From Desulfovibrio sp. (GTDB lineage Bacteria; Desulfobacterota; Desulfovibrionia; Desulfovibrionales; Desulfovibrionaceae), in the NCBI GenBank assembly GCA_014804965.1, contig JAAUYU010000020.1:60704-120791 (forward strand): a stretch of 60,088 nt of DNA, given 5' to 3'. The notes under the pieces are model-generated. The model was not told where the DNA came from, made no database searches, and was given only the letters and a program-made list of their open reading frames with translations. This document shows, one piece after another, positions 43,368 to 52,286 of the stretch (positions are counted from its first letter, which is position 1; every line of letters starts with the position of its first letter). The position numbers were made by a program, and so were the translations under genes.

Positions 43368-43958
43368 CTAAAATGAGCTCACGCGGTGGACGGCCTCGAA
43401 AATGTCCCGGTGCTGCACGCTGACGCGCAAATTGAGGTTGTTCGCCTCCAGCGCAAGCTCGCGGCGCAGGCGCCCGAGGTCCACCGTGTCCGGCACCATG
43501 ACCTCGAAAACGAAGAGCGCCTTGCCCTCGCCGCCCTCGCCGAGGAGCGCCTTGAGGTTCTCGATGTTCACGCCGTGACGGCCGAAAACCCGGCTCATCT
43601 CGCCGATGAGGCCGGGGCGGTCCGGGCCGTCCACCGTGACCACAAAGGGCTCGCAGTTGAGGCCGGCCCCCCATTGCTCGGCAATGGCCGGGCGCACCAG
43701 GACGGAGAGGTCCACGCCCGCGCGCTCAAGGCCTTCCTCAAGGCGCAGGCGCAGGCAATCCGCCCCGCAGGCGCCTTCGCCCCGGCCGGCCGTCATCTCC
43801 TCGGGGGCGCTCACCACAAAGATGGCCGCGAACGCCCCGGAAAGCATGGTCTGGGCCATGGCCTCGATATTGCAACCCATGTCGCCGAAAAGGCGGCTCA
43901 CCGCAGCCACCACGCCGGGGCAATCCCGGCCGAGAAAGGACGCTGTATATTTCTCCAT
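43368..43958 (-). CDS. ACT-domain regulatory protein
   Basis: 196 residues from MEKYTASFLGRDCPGVVAAV; AAAGGTGA lies upstream of this ATG and a GTG three codons earlier is less likely. Two ACT domains: residues about 1-85 (GRDCPGVVAAVSRLFGDMGCNIEAM) and about 105-195 (GPDRPGLIGEMSRVFGRHGVNIENL). Similar double-ACT proteins include GcvR-type regulators. Precedes the UPF0210 gene in the same direction, and probably binds an amino acid to control it. Confidence 0.88.
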   Translation of the reverse strand: MEKYTASFLGRDCPGVVAAVSRLFGDMGCNIEAMAQTMLSGAFAAIFVVSAPEEMTAGRGEGACGADCLRLRLEEGLERAGVDLSVLVRPAIAEQWGAGLNCEPFVVTVDGPDRPGLIGEMSRVFGRHGVNIENLKALLGEGGEGKALFVFEVMVPDTVDLGRLRRELALEANNLNLRVSVQHRDIFEAVHRVSSF

Positions 43959-43973
43959 GCTGCTCACCTTTGC

Positions 43974-44585
43974 TCATTCTTGCGGCTGCGGGTCTGGAGC
44001 CGACGGCGCGCCTGTTTCGCCTTTTGGAAAAATCGGCTCCGGGCGGCAGCGGCAGCGGGCCCGTGCCCCGGCATGGCCGCCGATGGGCTCCTGCTCCCAC
44101 TGGAAAATGTGGCCGTCATTGTTGGCGCAGCGCTCGCAGGTCGCGTCGTCGCGCACGGAGCGCCAGACATAGGAGGTGCTCCCATGGGCTTGCGCGGCCT
44201 CGCGCGCTGCGGCGAAAGTCGCCTCTGCGGCAGGGGCATCATCGTCCCCGGCAGAGCAGGTAGTGCCTGAGGGCAGCTTCCGGCGGCACGCCGGGCATTT
44301 CTCTTCCTTCAGGCCGAGCCTGCGGCCACAGAAAGGACAGTTGCGCGTATAGTAGGGCAGCGGCTGGGGGGCTGTGGCCGCAGGGCGCTCCCGGCGGGGA
44401 CGCTCGGCAAGCCCGCGCCGCAACATCAGCACACCCAGCGCAAGAATGACGAGCCCGAGAAAGCCCACGGCTGCTGCGTGCGCAAGGTCAAGCGTGAGTG
44501 CGTCGGCAAAGAATCCGGCAACGGCCAACACGCCCCCTGCGAGGAGAAAAAGCCCTGCGGCCACGATACGGGAACGGTAGTGCAT
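43974..44585 (-). CDS. Two-TM protein with zinc ribbon and Mu-gpF-like cysteine module
   Basis: 203 residues from MHYRSRIVAAGLFLL, with AAAGGAGG upstream. Two TM helices (about 6-27 and 33-53), a CPFC...CPAC zinc ribbon (about 81-96), an acidic linker, then SVRDDATCERCANNDGHIF with a later HAGARARCRCRPEP. The last part resembles the C-terminal Cys/His module of Mu gpF-type minor head proteins, also seen in secreted toxin and processing contexts. Function unknown. It lies 15 nt before the ACT gene. Family assignment is by eye. Confidence 0.65.
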   Translation of the reverse strand: MHYRSRIVAAGLFLLAGGVLAVAGFFADALTLDLAHAAAVGFLGLVILALGVLMLRRGLAERPRRERPAATAPQPLPYYTRNCPFCGRRLGLKEEKCPACRRKLPSGTTCSAGDDDAPAAEATFAAAREAAQAHGSTSYVWRSVRDDATCERCANNDGHIFQWEQEPIGGHAGARARCRCRPEPIFPKGETGAPSAPDPQPQE

Positions 44586-45487
44586 ACGCCTCCTTTTCGT
44601 GGGCGCACTTTCCGCTATGCGCCTGCAAAAGTCAATGCGCTCGTCTCTCGCCGCGAACTGGCGGGAATGACGAGGCCCCAGCGCGGTAGTTCCCATCCAG
44701 AACACACCACAGTTCACCCAAGTCGCGGTATTACAATAAACAAATGGTGTGCCGACCATCTTGAGCAAGGAAGTGAAAGGAGACTTCAGCGCGGCGCTTG
44801 CCATTTCACCCAATACCTCAATTAGCGGAGTGATCACCATCGGTTTCAAAGAGTGGAGACCAGAGGGATAACAAATTCACTTGTATTTGGGGTTATAAAT
44901 GTGAAGATACTTTTTCTTTGGTGGGAAGAGAATATTTAAAATAAAAAAATTTATAAATCCAATAATTGATTTTAGAAGAACAATTTTTAATTACTATATA
45001 GGATATTGACAAATTTAAAAGCAATTATCATAATTACCCTTCCATACCATAAAATTAAATTAGCAACTAATGTGTTGCTGTCAATTAATAAGAGATAAAT
45101 AGTAAAATTTGTTGGGTAACGTAATTTGATTCGGTGTCGATTTTTATATTATGCCATTATAAATGAATCTTAGAATACTATGAACACTAAAAGTATACCG
45201 ATAAATAAGTGTACCTATAAATCAAGTAGAAATATGGGTAATCATGCCATAATTTACCAGAGGGGCAACTTCCCCGAAAAATAAGTTTCCAAAGTGTGCA
45301 TCTTTAGCGGCGTGGTATAAAGGCACCTAATCTTATGAACCTCTCGGAATAAAATCAGGCCGGGTATGCGAAAAAATTTATATGTCCTATAATGTATAAA
45401 AGGGGGAATAAAGCATATCTGCGATTTTTAATAAATGATAAAATTATAATAATGTAGGTTAATGGTATTGGTTATCACTGGAAAGAA
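44586..45487. other. AT-rich non-coding stretch
   Basis: 902 bp without a credible gene. Up to about 44700 the base use is like the neighbours; after that it becomes strongly AT-rich, with many short runs of A and T. It lies beyond the 3' end of the glycosyltransferase cluster. No tRNA, terminator or transposon end was recognised. It marks the left edge of a region of foreign composition. Confidence 0.6.
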
Positions 45488-46372
45488 TTATTCATCGTAC
45501 CTCCACGGGAAAAATTTCTTACTTAATTTCAAATCTAAATCTTCTATATTTTGCAAATACTCCCCATTTGAATGCTGCTTTGCAAAATAAACACTAGCAT
45601 CATAAAATTTAACGAACTCATCCATGAGTTCATCCCGCAGGTTGTGAAGTTTTAAAAATTCATAAACATTATCAGTAATGGCAAGATGATTTATACTATC
45701 ATTAGACTTGGAAAAAGTTTTATTCATAATTGAATTCTCATGCCTCAGATAATTATATAGTTTTTTCTTAATAAAAAATACCGAATTGGCAACTGATAGA
45801 TACTTCCAGCAGAAACACGCGTCTTCATAATGCATTGCACCTGGAAATGTAAGTGAATATTTTCTAATTATAGAAGCACGAAAAATTTTATTACATAAGG
45901 AATAATCAATATTGTTGATGATTGCTTTAATATTATTCTGTATTCCGTCAAATTTCAAAGTGTAATATTTATTGTCAGATTCCTTCAGGCTTAAATCTGT
46001 CTTATATTTTACACAAATCTCGCAACAGGCTAAATCAGCAGCAGTTCTTTCTATTCCTTCAACCATTGTTTCGACCATATTCCTTTCATAAGTGTCATCT
46101 GCGTCGCAAAACATGACATAGGGAGAAAATTTTAAAGCCCAAAAAAGCCCTACATTTCTTGCATAACTGACGTCCTGATGCGGGGCTCTGAGCGCAACAA
46201 GGCGCTTATCCTTTTTTTGGCTAAGAATTTCTTCCCATGAATTGTCAGACGATCCATTTTCTATACAAATTATTTTTATATCAGAAAAAGATTGGTCCTG
46301 AAGGCTTTTTAAGCACTTTAGAATATATGCTTCAGCATTACAAACAGGAATAATGATTGAAACCTTGGCCAT
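45488..46372 (-). CDS. Family 2 glycosyltransferase (A)
   Basis: 294 residues from MAKVSIIIPVCNAEAYILK. GT-A domain: IENGSSDNSWEEIL for the nucleotide-sugar site, MFCDADDTYERNMVE with the DxD motif (DAD). The C-terminal half (FCWKYLSVANSVFFIKKKLYNYLRHENS) is similar to that of the gene at 47064-48011, so the two are paralogues. The coding sequence is AT-rich and unlike the neighbouring GC-rich genes. Probably makes an O-antigen or capsule linkage. Confidence 0.88.
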   Translation of the reverse strand: MAKVSIIIPVCNAEAYILKCLKSLQDQSFSDIKIICIENGSSDNSWEEILSQKKDKRLVALRAPHQDVSYARNVGLFWALKFSPYVMFCDADDTYERNMVETMVEGIERTAADLACCEICVKYKTDLSLKESDNKYYTLKFDGIQNNIKAIINNIDYSLCNKIFRASIIRKYSLTFPGAMHYEDACFCWKYLSVANSVFFIKKKLYNYLRHENSIMNKTFSKSNDSINHLAITDNVYEFLKLHNLRDELMDEFVKFYDASVYFAKQHSNGEYLQNIEDLDLKLSKKFFPWRYDE

Positions 46373-47063
46373 TATTTTGCTCCGATAGTGTAGGTTTAAT
46401 TTTATGGAAGTTAATCCAAGGGCCACCAGCATATAGAAAGATGCTGGGTGAAATAGTTTCTCTGGTCTCTGCCGGGCAGCGGAAGTCCTCAGTCCATTCA
46501 CATGCGCTGGCGAATTTGGGGCCATATGAAATATACCTCACGGAAGTGTGCGTCGTGGCCGTACTCGTATGTCAACGTGTGCGCGGTGTGCGGTTATCCA
46601 CAAAGCACCTGCGAACTGCGGATATCAGCGACATACGCAGGCTCTGAATTACTTCCAGATCAATGGCCTGCGTGTCGCCCAGCAGGCAGGCCGTCATTGG
46701 TCAACGTCACGCAAGCGCCGGATGGCAATCATACTGCTACCGACACCCGAGGTCGGCCCTGCTCCCCATTCGCCACCATAAAAAAGGAGGCGCGCTGAGG
46801 CAGTTCCCCGCCAGACGTGATCTTATCATGCAACCTTCCGGCAAGGGCCGCACGTTCCAGCGGGGCAGGCGTAGGTCATGAGCTCAATATCCATCGCAAC
46901 AGCTGCGCTTCCTGCCACTTACTTTTGTGCTTCCTCCGCGCTGCCTTACCCAAACGCGCGGCTTCACCACATAACTCAACGTGCAAAAACGTAGCCCCCA
47001 CCGTACTGACAGAAGGCTCTTGCAATCGTTCCAGGATAAACCTGAGAAAATCCGGTGCCATCG
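46373..47063. other. Mosaic intergenic region, possible gene remnants
   Basis: 691 bp between two AT-rich glycosyltransferases, but itself of more GC-rich, mixed composition. Short open frames exist on both strands (for example minus 46876-47067, 63 codons, which runs into the 3' end of the next gene, and plus 46502-46798) but none has a good start site or recognisable family. It may be the scar of an inserted and decayed gene. Confidence 0.4.
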
Positions 47064-48011
47064 TCAAGTTCTGACCTTGCTTCTTAAAGCGGCAAATGTT
47101 TTTTTGCGTTGCTCAATTTTTTTCTTCTCTTCCAGGTGCTTGAACCATCGGGCATATTTTTTCTGAAGCTCCGCATCCAGGTTTTCAATATCCACCTGGT
47201 GTTCGGCATCGCAATAATTTTTTGCGAAATAATAGGAAGACTTATAAAACGAAAAAAACTCTTCAATGAAGTTTTCAAATATCTTCTGTTGCATCAGAAA
47301 ATCATATACATTGTCCGCAACATATATATGATCAATACTTTTATTATTTTTAGCAAAAGTTTTACTCATTATGGAATTATGGTGTCTATAATATTTATAT
47401 AATGCGTCTTTAATACAATAAAACTTTTTGGCCAGCGCAAAATATTTCCAAGTAAATGTTCCATCTTCATATAATCTTCCTTGAATAAATTGGATATTAT
47501 ATTGATCTACGATTGACTTCTTAAAAATTTTATTCCAAACCGAGACATCAACCTGATTAATTATATCATGGGAATTTTGTACAACTCCACTAAATTTAAG
47601 ATTATAGTAATCGTCATCTGAAGATTTCATATGAAAATCAGAATTATAGATAACTTGTGCCGAGCACATAGCAACGTCACAATCATTCTCGACCAATGCG
47701 TTGTATAATTTTTCACAAGTTTTAGGCATAAATTCATCGTCAGAATCGCAGAACATCAAGTATTGGCCTGTTGCCTGCCGCATGCCACAGTTCCTCGCCC
47801 ACCCCAGTCCACCATGACTGACATCAACTATCTTGATTCTCTCATCACGGCCTGCATATTCGTTGAGCACACTCAAAGTGGAATCAGTTGAGGCATCATT
47901 AACACAAACTATCTCTATATTCCTATAGGTCTGTCCCAAGAGAGAGTCGAGGCATCTGGGCAAAAAATCTACCTGATTATAGCAAGGAACAATAATCGAA
48001 ATCGTGTCCAT
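47064..48011 (-). CDS. Family 2 glycosyltransferase (B)
   Basis: 315 residues from MDTISIIVPCYNQVDFLPR. GT-A fold: VNDASTDSTLSVL, MFCDSDDEFMPK with DSD metal motif. C-terminal WKYFALAKKFYCIKDALYKYYRHHNS is clearly related to glycosyltransferase A, and the lysine-rich tail differs. AT-rich codon use. Likely surface polysaccharide assembly; donor and acceptor unknown. Confidence 0.88.
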   Translation of the reverse strand: MDTISIIVPCYNQVDFLPRCLDSLLGQTYRNIEIVCVNDASTDSTLSVLNEYAGRDERIKIVDVSHGGLGWARNCGMRQATGQYLMFCDSDDEFMPKTCEKLYNALVENDCDVAMCSAQVIYNSDFHMKSSDDDYYNLKFSGVVQNSHDIINQVDVSVWNKIFKKSIVDQYNIQFIQGRLYEDGTFTWKYFALAKKFYCIKDALYKYYRHHNSIMSKTFAKNNKSIDHIYVADNVYDFLMQQKIFENFIEEFFSFYKSSYYFAKNYCDAEHQVDIENLDAELQKKYARWFKHLEEKKKIEQRKKTFAALRSKVRT

Positions 48012-48535
48012 TGGCTGTACCTCATTTTGCTCTTAACATTCGAGCGGATTTCTCTGACCGGGAAGAGACCCAGAGCGCGTAGGCGCGCAAAACGCGAGAA
48101 CGACAAACCGTCCTGGTGAGGAAAGCGCGTCCGGCAACCCCACGCTCCCCGCTCTTTCAAGAGTGCTTTGCGTGAGCCCCGTCACAATATGGACGTGATG
48201 TTTTTATTTAAAGTGGCTGTGTCGGCCACCCCAACGCTGTTGCACTTGTCCCGGGTAAACACAAAAACAGCGGCATCACGATGAAGCCTCAGGCCAGCGG
48301 GAGTGCCCTGTGAGTAATCTTGCCAAATGCGCCGCCGTGGAAAAGGGCTCAATGTCTGCTGGGACCATACAAGCTGGCCGGAAAACTTTGTCACCCTCGG
48401 CCATGCCACCTTTCAGGCGTGGCCTGAGCATGAAGATGTATTTTTTCTTTCCTCCAAAGTCAGCTGGTCGAGTTCATGCTTTCTGAGAAAACCAACGTCC
48501 CAGGGGAGAGCCTTCCGCAACGGGCGACTATCAAT
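48012..48535. other. Mosaic intergenic region, possible gene remnants
   Basis: 524 bp between two glycosyltransferases, with higher GC than either. Short frames (minus 48182-48409, plus 48327-48713) lack recognisable domains. Could be remains of an insertion. No inverted repeat or direct repeat typical of an intact element was seen. Confidence 0.4.
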
Positions 48536-49537
48536 CTACCACAAACGGATGGGTTCCCCGAAAACCTCACCGCACTCAATCCGTTGCTGTGAGTATTTGC
48601 CGAGCCCATTGATGATAGACAATATCTTCACAATCGCTGATTGGGGATACAAGTCTCTGGTTAAAAAACCTTCTTTCTTTATACGTGCAAAATCACCCCG
48701 CATCCTGGGGTAGAACATACGACGCCCCTCTTCATCAAGCCTATTGTAGTTCCACAGATACCCCCCTACACGGGCGCGTTCTAGCAACGAAGTAAAGGGC
48801 AGTCCCTTCTCTTGTAAGAAAGAACGACATTCGTCATATTCATCACAGACACAGAATATTTTCCTTTTATCATAAACTGAAGAAGTTGGATTATCTTGTC
48901 GATAATAAATAAAACTTTCATTTATAACAAATAATGACTCAACACAAAAAAGAACTTTATGCTGAAAAGAGGCATCCTGATAGCTGGCACCTGGCGTCTC
49001 AGTAAGGAAAATTCCATTTTTTACCAGAAAATCACGCTTATATATTGAACTCCAAATACTTGGCTGCATAAATATGAGTTCAATATTTTTTCTTAAGTTT
49101 GTTTTGGTATTATATACCTCGTGAGGAGCGACCGACTGATTGACACTAATGTCTGTTTCACTCCACCATTTATAAAAATCACTCTTGATAACTTCGACAT
49201 CCTTTTCTTTGGCCTGCGTATACAGCCTTTCAAACATAAAAGGGGAGCACCAGTCATCTGACTCAAGTATCCCGATATATTCGCCCTTGGCGAGGGAAAT
49301 GCCTAGATTCAGGGTCTTGCCATACCCTTCATTGGGCTTATGGACCACCACCATGTTTGCATTCTTTTCTGCGTACCTGTCGGCAATTGCGCCCGAAGCA
49401 TCGGTCGAACCATCATCTATGACGATGATTTCAAGGTCATCAAGGGTTTGCCGGACAAGGCTGTCAAGGCACTTGGAGAGATAGCGCTCCACATTATAGA
49501 CCGGGACAAGAACTGACACTTTAGGCTGGCCACCCAT
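48536..49537 (-). CDS. Family 2 glycosyltransferase (C)
   Basis: 333 residues from MGGQPKVSVLVPVYNVERYL, chosen over a GTG three codons earlier because AAAGG is 7 nt upstream. GT2 marks: IDDGSTDASGAIADRY, GILESDDWCSPFMFE with the ESDD metal motif. The rest (KSDFYKWWSE) is typical of O-antigen GT2 enzymes. It starts 2 nt after the glf stop, so the two are co-transcribed. Less AT-rich than genes A and B. Confidence 0.9.
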   Translation of the reverse strand: MGGQPKVSVLVPVYNVERYLSKCLDSLVRQTLDDLEIIVIDDGSTDASGAIADRYAEKNANMVVVHKPNEGYGKTLNLGISLAKGEYIGILESDDWCSPFMFERLYTQAKEKDVEVIKSDFYKWWSETDISVNQSVAPHEVYNTKTNLRKNIELIFMQPSIWSSIYKRDFLVKNGIFLTETPGASYQDASFQHKVLFCVESLFVINESFIYYRQDNPTSSVYDKRKIFCVCDEYDECRSFLQEKGLPFTSLLERARVGGYLWNYNRLDEEGRRMFYPRMRGDFARIKKEGFLTRDLYPQSAIVKILSIINGLGKYSQQRIECGEVFGEPIRLW

Positions 49538-49539
49538 CC

Positions 49540-50661
49540 TCAGCACCTTTTCATATTTTTTTCGATTCTATCCACAAGATTGAGGGCTTCTTCCACCGCA
49601 TCGTCCATGTCAAGATAGGCGTAGGTGCCGAGCCGGCCGCCGAAATATACGGCATTTTCCTGTGCCGCGAGATCTTGGTACTGCACGTACAGCTGCTTGT
49701 TGCGGGCGGTCGGGACCGGATAGAAACGCTCATCATGCTGCCCTGTTGTCCGGGAATATTCCTTATAGATAATGGTGCTGTCCCCGTATTGCCGCTCAGG
49801 GTGAAGATGCCGGAATTCGTGGATGCGCGTGTAGGGCACTTCCTCATCGGCATAATTCATCACGCTTGTCCCCTGAAAGTCAGGAACGTGATGCCGTTCT
49901 GTCTCGAACCCCACGGAGCGCCAGTCGAGCCGACCCAGCTTGTAGTCGAAATATTCATCGATAGGCCCGGTATAAATGACCAGGGAGCCCGGCTCCCTGT
50001 CCTTTTTGGCATCTTTCCAGTCAAGGCCCGTGACGACATCCATATTTTTCGTCATTCTCGCGAACAGTTTGCCATATCCGTCCAGGGGCAGGCCTTCCCA
50101 TTTGTCCGAGAAGTATCTGGAGTTATAGTTAAATCGGAGCGGGATACGGTTGAGGAGACTGGCAGGCAGTTCCCTGGGGTCACGTTGCCACTGTTTCATG
50201 GTATAGCCGCGGATAAAGGCGCCGTACAATTCGGGGCCGATGAGGGAAATGGCCTTGTCCTCAAAATTGTCCGGTTCCCGATCTTTTTGCGCCCGCGCCT
50301 CCAAAAACTCTTTTGCCGCGGCCGGGGCCAGGTCCTCATTGTAAAAGCGGTTGATGGTGTCCAGATTTATGGGCAACTGATAGGTTCTGCCGCCATGTTT
50401 TGTCAGAACATGGTGCTGGTAGCTGTTCCAGTCGGTGAAGCGGGAGATGAAGTTCCACACCCTTTCATTGGAGGTGTGAAAAATATGGGTGCCGTATTTG
50501 TGGCATTCAATGCCCGTTTCGTCGTCAAATTCCGACCAGCAGTTGCCGCCGATGTGGTTTCGCTTTTCAATGACCGTCACCCGGAAGCCCAGCCTTTCGG
50601 CAAGCTCGCGCGCGCATGTCAGCCCGAACAGGCCAGCTCCCACGATATAGGCGTGCGGCAT
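49540..50661 (-). CDS. glf: UDP-galactopyranose mutase
   Basis: 373 residues from MPHAYIVGAGLFGLTCAREL, preceded by GGGGAGG. FAD-binding GAGLFG and EKRNHIGGNCWSE; the UGM block HKYGTHIFHTSNERVW and the catalytic region with NYADEEVPYTRIHEFRH, NLVDR at the end. Converts UDP-Galp to UDP-Galf, so the surface glycan built by the neighbours should contain galactofuranose. Longer in-frame extensions upstream lack any UGM sequence. Confidence 0.97.
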   Translation of the reverse strand: MPHAYIVGAGLFGLTCARELAERLGFRVTVIEKRNHIGGNCWSEFDDETGIECHKYGTHIFHTSNERVWNFISRFTDWNSYQHHVLTKHGGRTYQLPINLDTINRFYNEDLAPAAAKEFLEARAQKDREPDNFEDKAISLIGPELYGAFIRGYTMKQWQRDPRELPASLLNRIPLRFNYNSRYFSDKWEGLPLDGYGKLFARMTKNMDVVTGLDWKDAKKDREPGSLVIYTGPIDEYFDYKLGRLDWRSVGFETERHHVPDFQGTSVMNYADEEVPYTRIHEFRHLHPERQYGDSTIIYKEYSRTTGQHDERFYPVPTARNKQLYVQYQDLAAQENAVYFGGRLGTYAYLDMDDAVEEALNLVDRIEKNMKRC

Positions 50662-50864
50662 TCTGCCTCCCCGCTCCTGAACGCGCCCCGGGAAAAGATG
50701 CCGAAAGGGTTTCGGCTTGACCGGGGCAAAGGTTGACTCCATGCCGGCGATTTGCCGTGGGCCTGTCCGGCCAGCACTGCCGCTGCCCGCCGCGCGGGAG
50801 CGCCCCGCGAAAAAAATACAGCGCCGCGGCCACAACTGCCGGCGGCTGCTCCATGTGCGCGCGG

Positions 50865-50893
50865 AGTATCGCAGGAATCCGCCGTCAAGGCAA
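50865..50893 (-). promoter_or_regulatory. Candidate glf operon promoter
   Basis: Minus strand TTGCCT (50893-50888) and GATACT (50870-50865) with 17-nt spacing; leader of about 195 nt to glf. Four of six matches in each box. Confidence 0.35.
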
Positions 50894-51008
50894 GTTTGCC
50901 GGAAGGCGGGATATTTCCCGCGGGAGATTTTCCCAGGGGAGCCTGCCGCACGGTTAGGCGGCCTTGTGAGTCGCACATGGACACGACTCCCCGCACGCGG
51001 CCCGCGTC

Positions 51009-51037
51009 TTTACATTTCCGCGGCTTCCGGCTAGCGT
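51009..51037 (+). promoter_or_regulatory. Candidate dapF promoter
   Basis: TTTACA (51009-51014) and TAGCGT (51032-51037), spacer 17 nt, 44 bp before dapF. Confidence 0.4.
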
Positions 51038-51081
51038 TTCCTTTTACGCCGTGGCGAAAATGCCCGGCGCAAGGAGGCGTC

Positions 51082-51951
51082 ATGGCCCGTGAAGTGCGGT
51101 TCACCAAGATGCAGGGCATCGGCAACGACTATGTCTATATCAACGGTTTTGAGCAGGAGGTCGCCAATCCCGGCGAGCTCGCGAAGCAGATTAGCGACCG
51201 CCACTTCGGCGTGGGCTCGGACGGGCTCGTGCTCATCCTGCCTTCGGCCACGGCCGACCTCAGGATGCGCATGTTCAACGCCGACGGCACCGAGGCCGAA
51301 ATGTGCGGCAACGCCACGCGCTGCGTGGGCAAGTTCGCCTATGACCGCGGCCTTGTCAAAAAGGAAATCATCCGCCTCGAGACGGCGGCGGGCGAGAAGG
51401 TCATCCGCCTCAAGTTCGAGGGCGGCACGGTCTGCGGGGCCAAGGTGGACATGGGCGAGCCCATCCTCGTGCCGAGCCGCATCCCGGTGGAGCTCGCGCC
51501 CGTGCTCAGCGTGGCCGAGGAGGACCGACGCTGTATCGCCCACCCCATCCAGGTGGACGGCCGCACCTATGCGGTGACGGCGGTCTCCATGGGCAACCCG
51601 CACGCCGTGGTCTTCATGCGCGGCATCGACGACCTCGACCTGCCCGCGCTCGGCCCGCTTTTTGAGCATCATCATCTCTTCCCCAGGCGCACCAATACCG
51701 AATTTGTGGAGGTCATTTCCACCACAAAAATCCGGATGCGCGTGTGGGAGCGCGGAGCCGGCGAGACGCTGGCCTGCGGCACAGGCGCCTGCGCGGCGGC
51801 CGTGGCATGCATCCTCAACGGCTATACGGGCCGCTCCGTGGATGTGGAGCTCAAGGGCGGCGTGCTCCATGTGGACTGGGACGAGGCGAGCAACCATGTC
51901 TATATGTCCGGCCCCGCGGTGACAGTCTTTGACGGCGTGTATTATCTGTAA
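51082..51951 (+). CDS. dapF: Diaminopimelate epimerase
   Basis: 289 residues from MAREVRFTKMQGIGNDYVY, with AAGGAGG upstream. Catalytic cysteines in FNADGTEAEMCGNATRC and in ETLACGTGACAAAV; SMGNPHAVVF is the third family motif. Interconverts LL- and meso-diaminopimelate for lysine and peptidoglycan. The next gene, 335 bp on, is dapL, which makes the LL-DAP substrate, so the pair completes the diaminopimelate route without DapC/DapE. Confidence 0.97.
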   Translation: MAREVRFTKMQGIGNDYVYINGFEQEVANPGELAKQISDRHFGVGSDGLVLILPSATADLRMRMFNADGTEAEMCGNATRCVGKFAYDRGLVKKEIIRLETAAGEKVIRLKFEGGTVCGAKVDMGEPILVPSRIPVELAPVLSVAEEDRRCIAHPIQVDGRTYAVTAVSMGNPHAVVFMRGIDDLDLPALGPLFEHHHLFPRRTNTEFVEVISTTKIRMRVWERGAGETLACGTGACAAAVACILNGYTGRSVDVELKGGVLHVDWDEASNHVYMSGPAVTVFDGVYYL

Positions 51952-51989
51952 GCGACAGGCTGAGCTTCCTTATCAGTCCCGGAGAAAGA

Positions 51990-52208
51990 GGTATTCCATA
52001 TCCCGTCTGGAGCGTAGCGGAAGACGGGTGCAGGTGCCGGAAGAATCCTAAAAAATAAGATTTTTTGGTTCCGGCAAGGAAGAAAAATAATTTCCGAAGG
52101 GAGTGTACTCAAGTACTCGACCGAGGAAATTTTTTTCTGACGCAGCCGGAACCAAAAAGGCTGTTTTTGACGGATAATTTCGGCATTGCATGGACAGCAA
52201 GCACAAGC
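51990..52208 (+). repeat. Nested-hairpin intergenic element, copy 2
   Basis: Full copy, plus orientation, between dapF and dapL. Outer arms 52062-52075 and 52145-52158 pair perfectly over 14 bp (core GGTTCCGGC/GCCGGAACC, different from copies 1 and 3 but still complementary). Inner arms AATTTCC/GGAAATT, loop GTACTCAAGTAC. Overlapping alternative hairpin CAGCC...GGCTG-TTTTT at 52143-52167. Confidence 0.85.
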
Positions 52209-52286
52209 TGCCCTCCCACCTGTACAACAGCACAAGCGGCATTAACTCTCCCCCAACGCGGCAGCGCCGCAGCAAGCGAGGCTTCC

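Larger units (their letters stand above)
50662..51081. other. Divergent intergenic region between glf and dapF
   Basis: 420 bp with no gene. Holds two candidate promoters (50865-50893 minus for glf, 51009-51037 plus for dapF) and GC-rich local inverted repeats. Sequence near 50800-50820 has a run of A. Confidence 0.5.
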
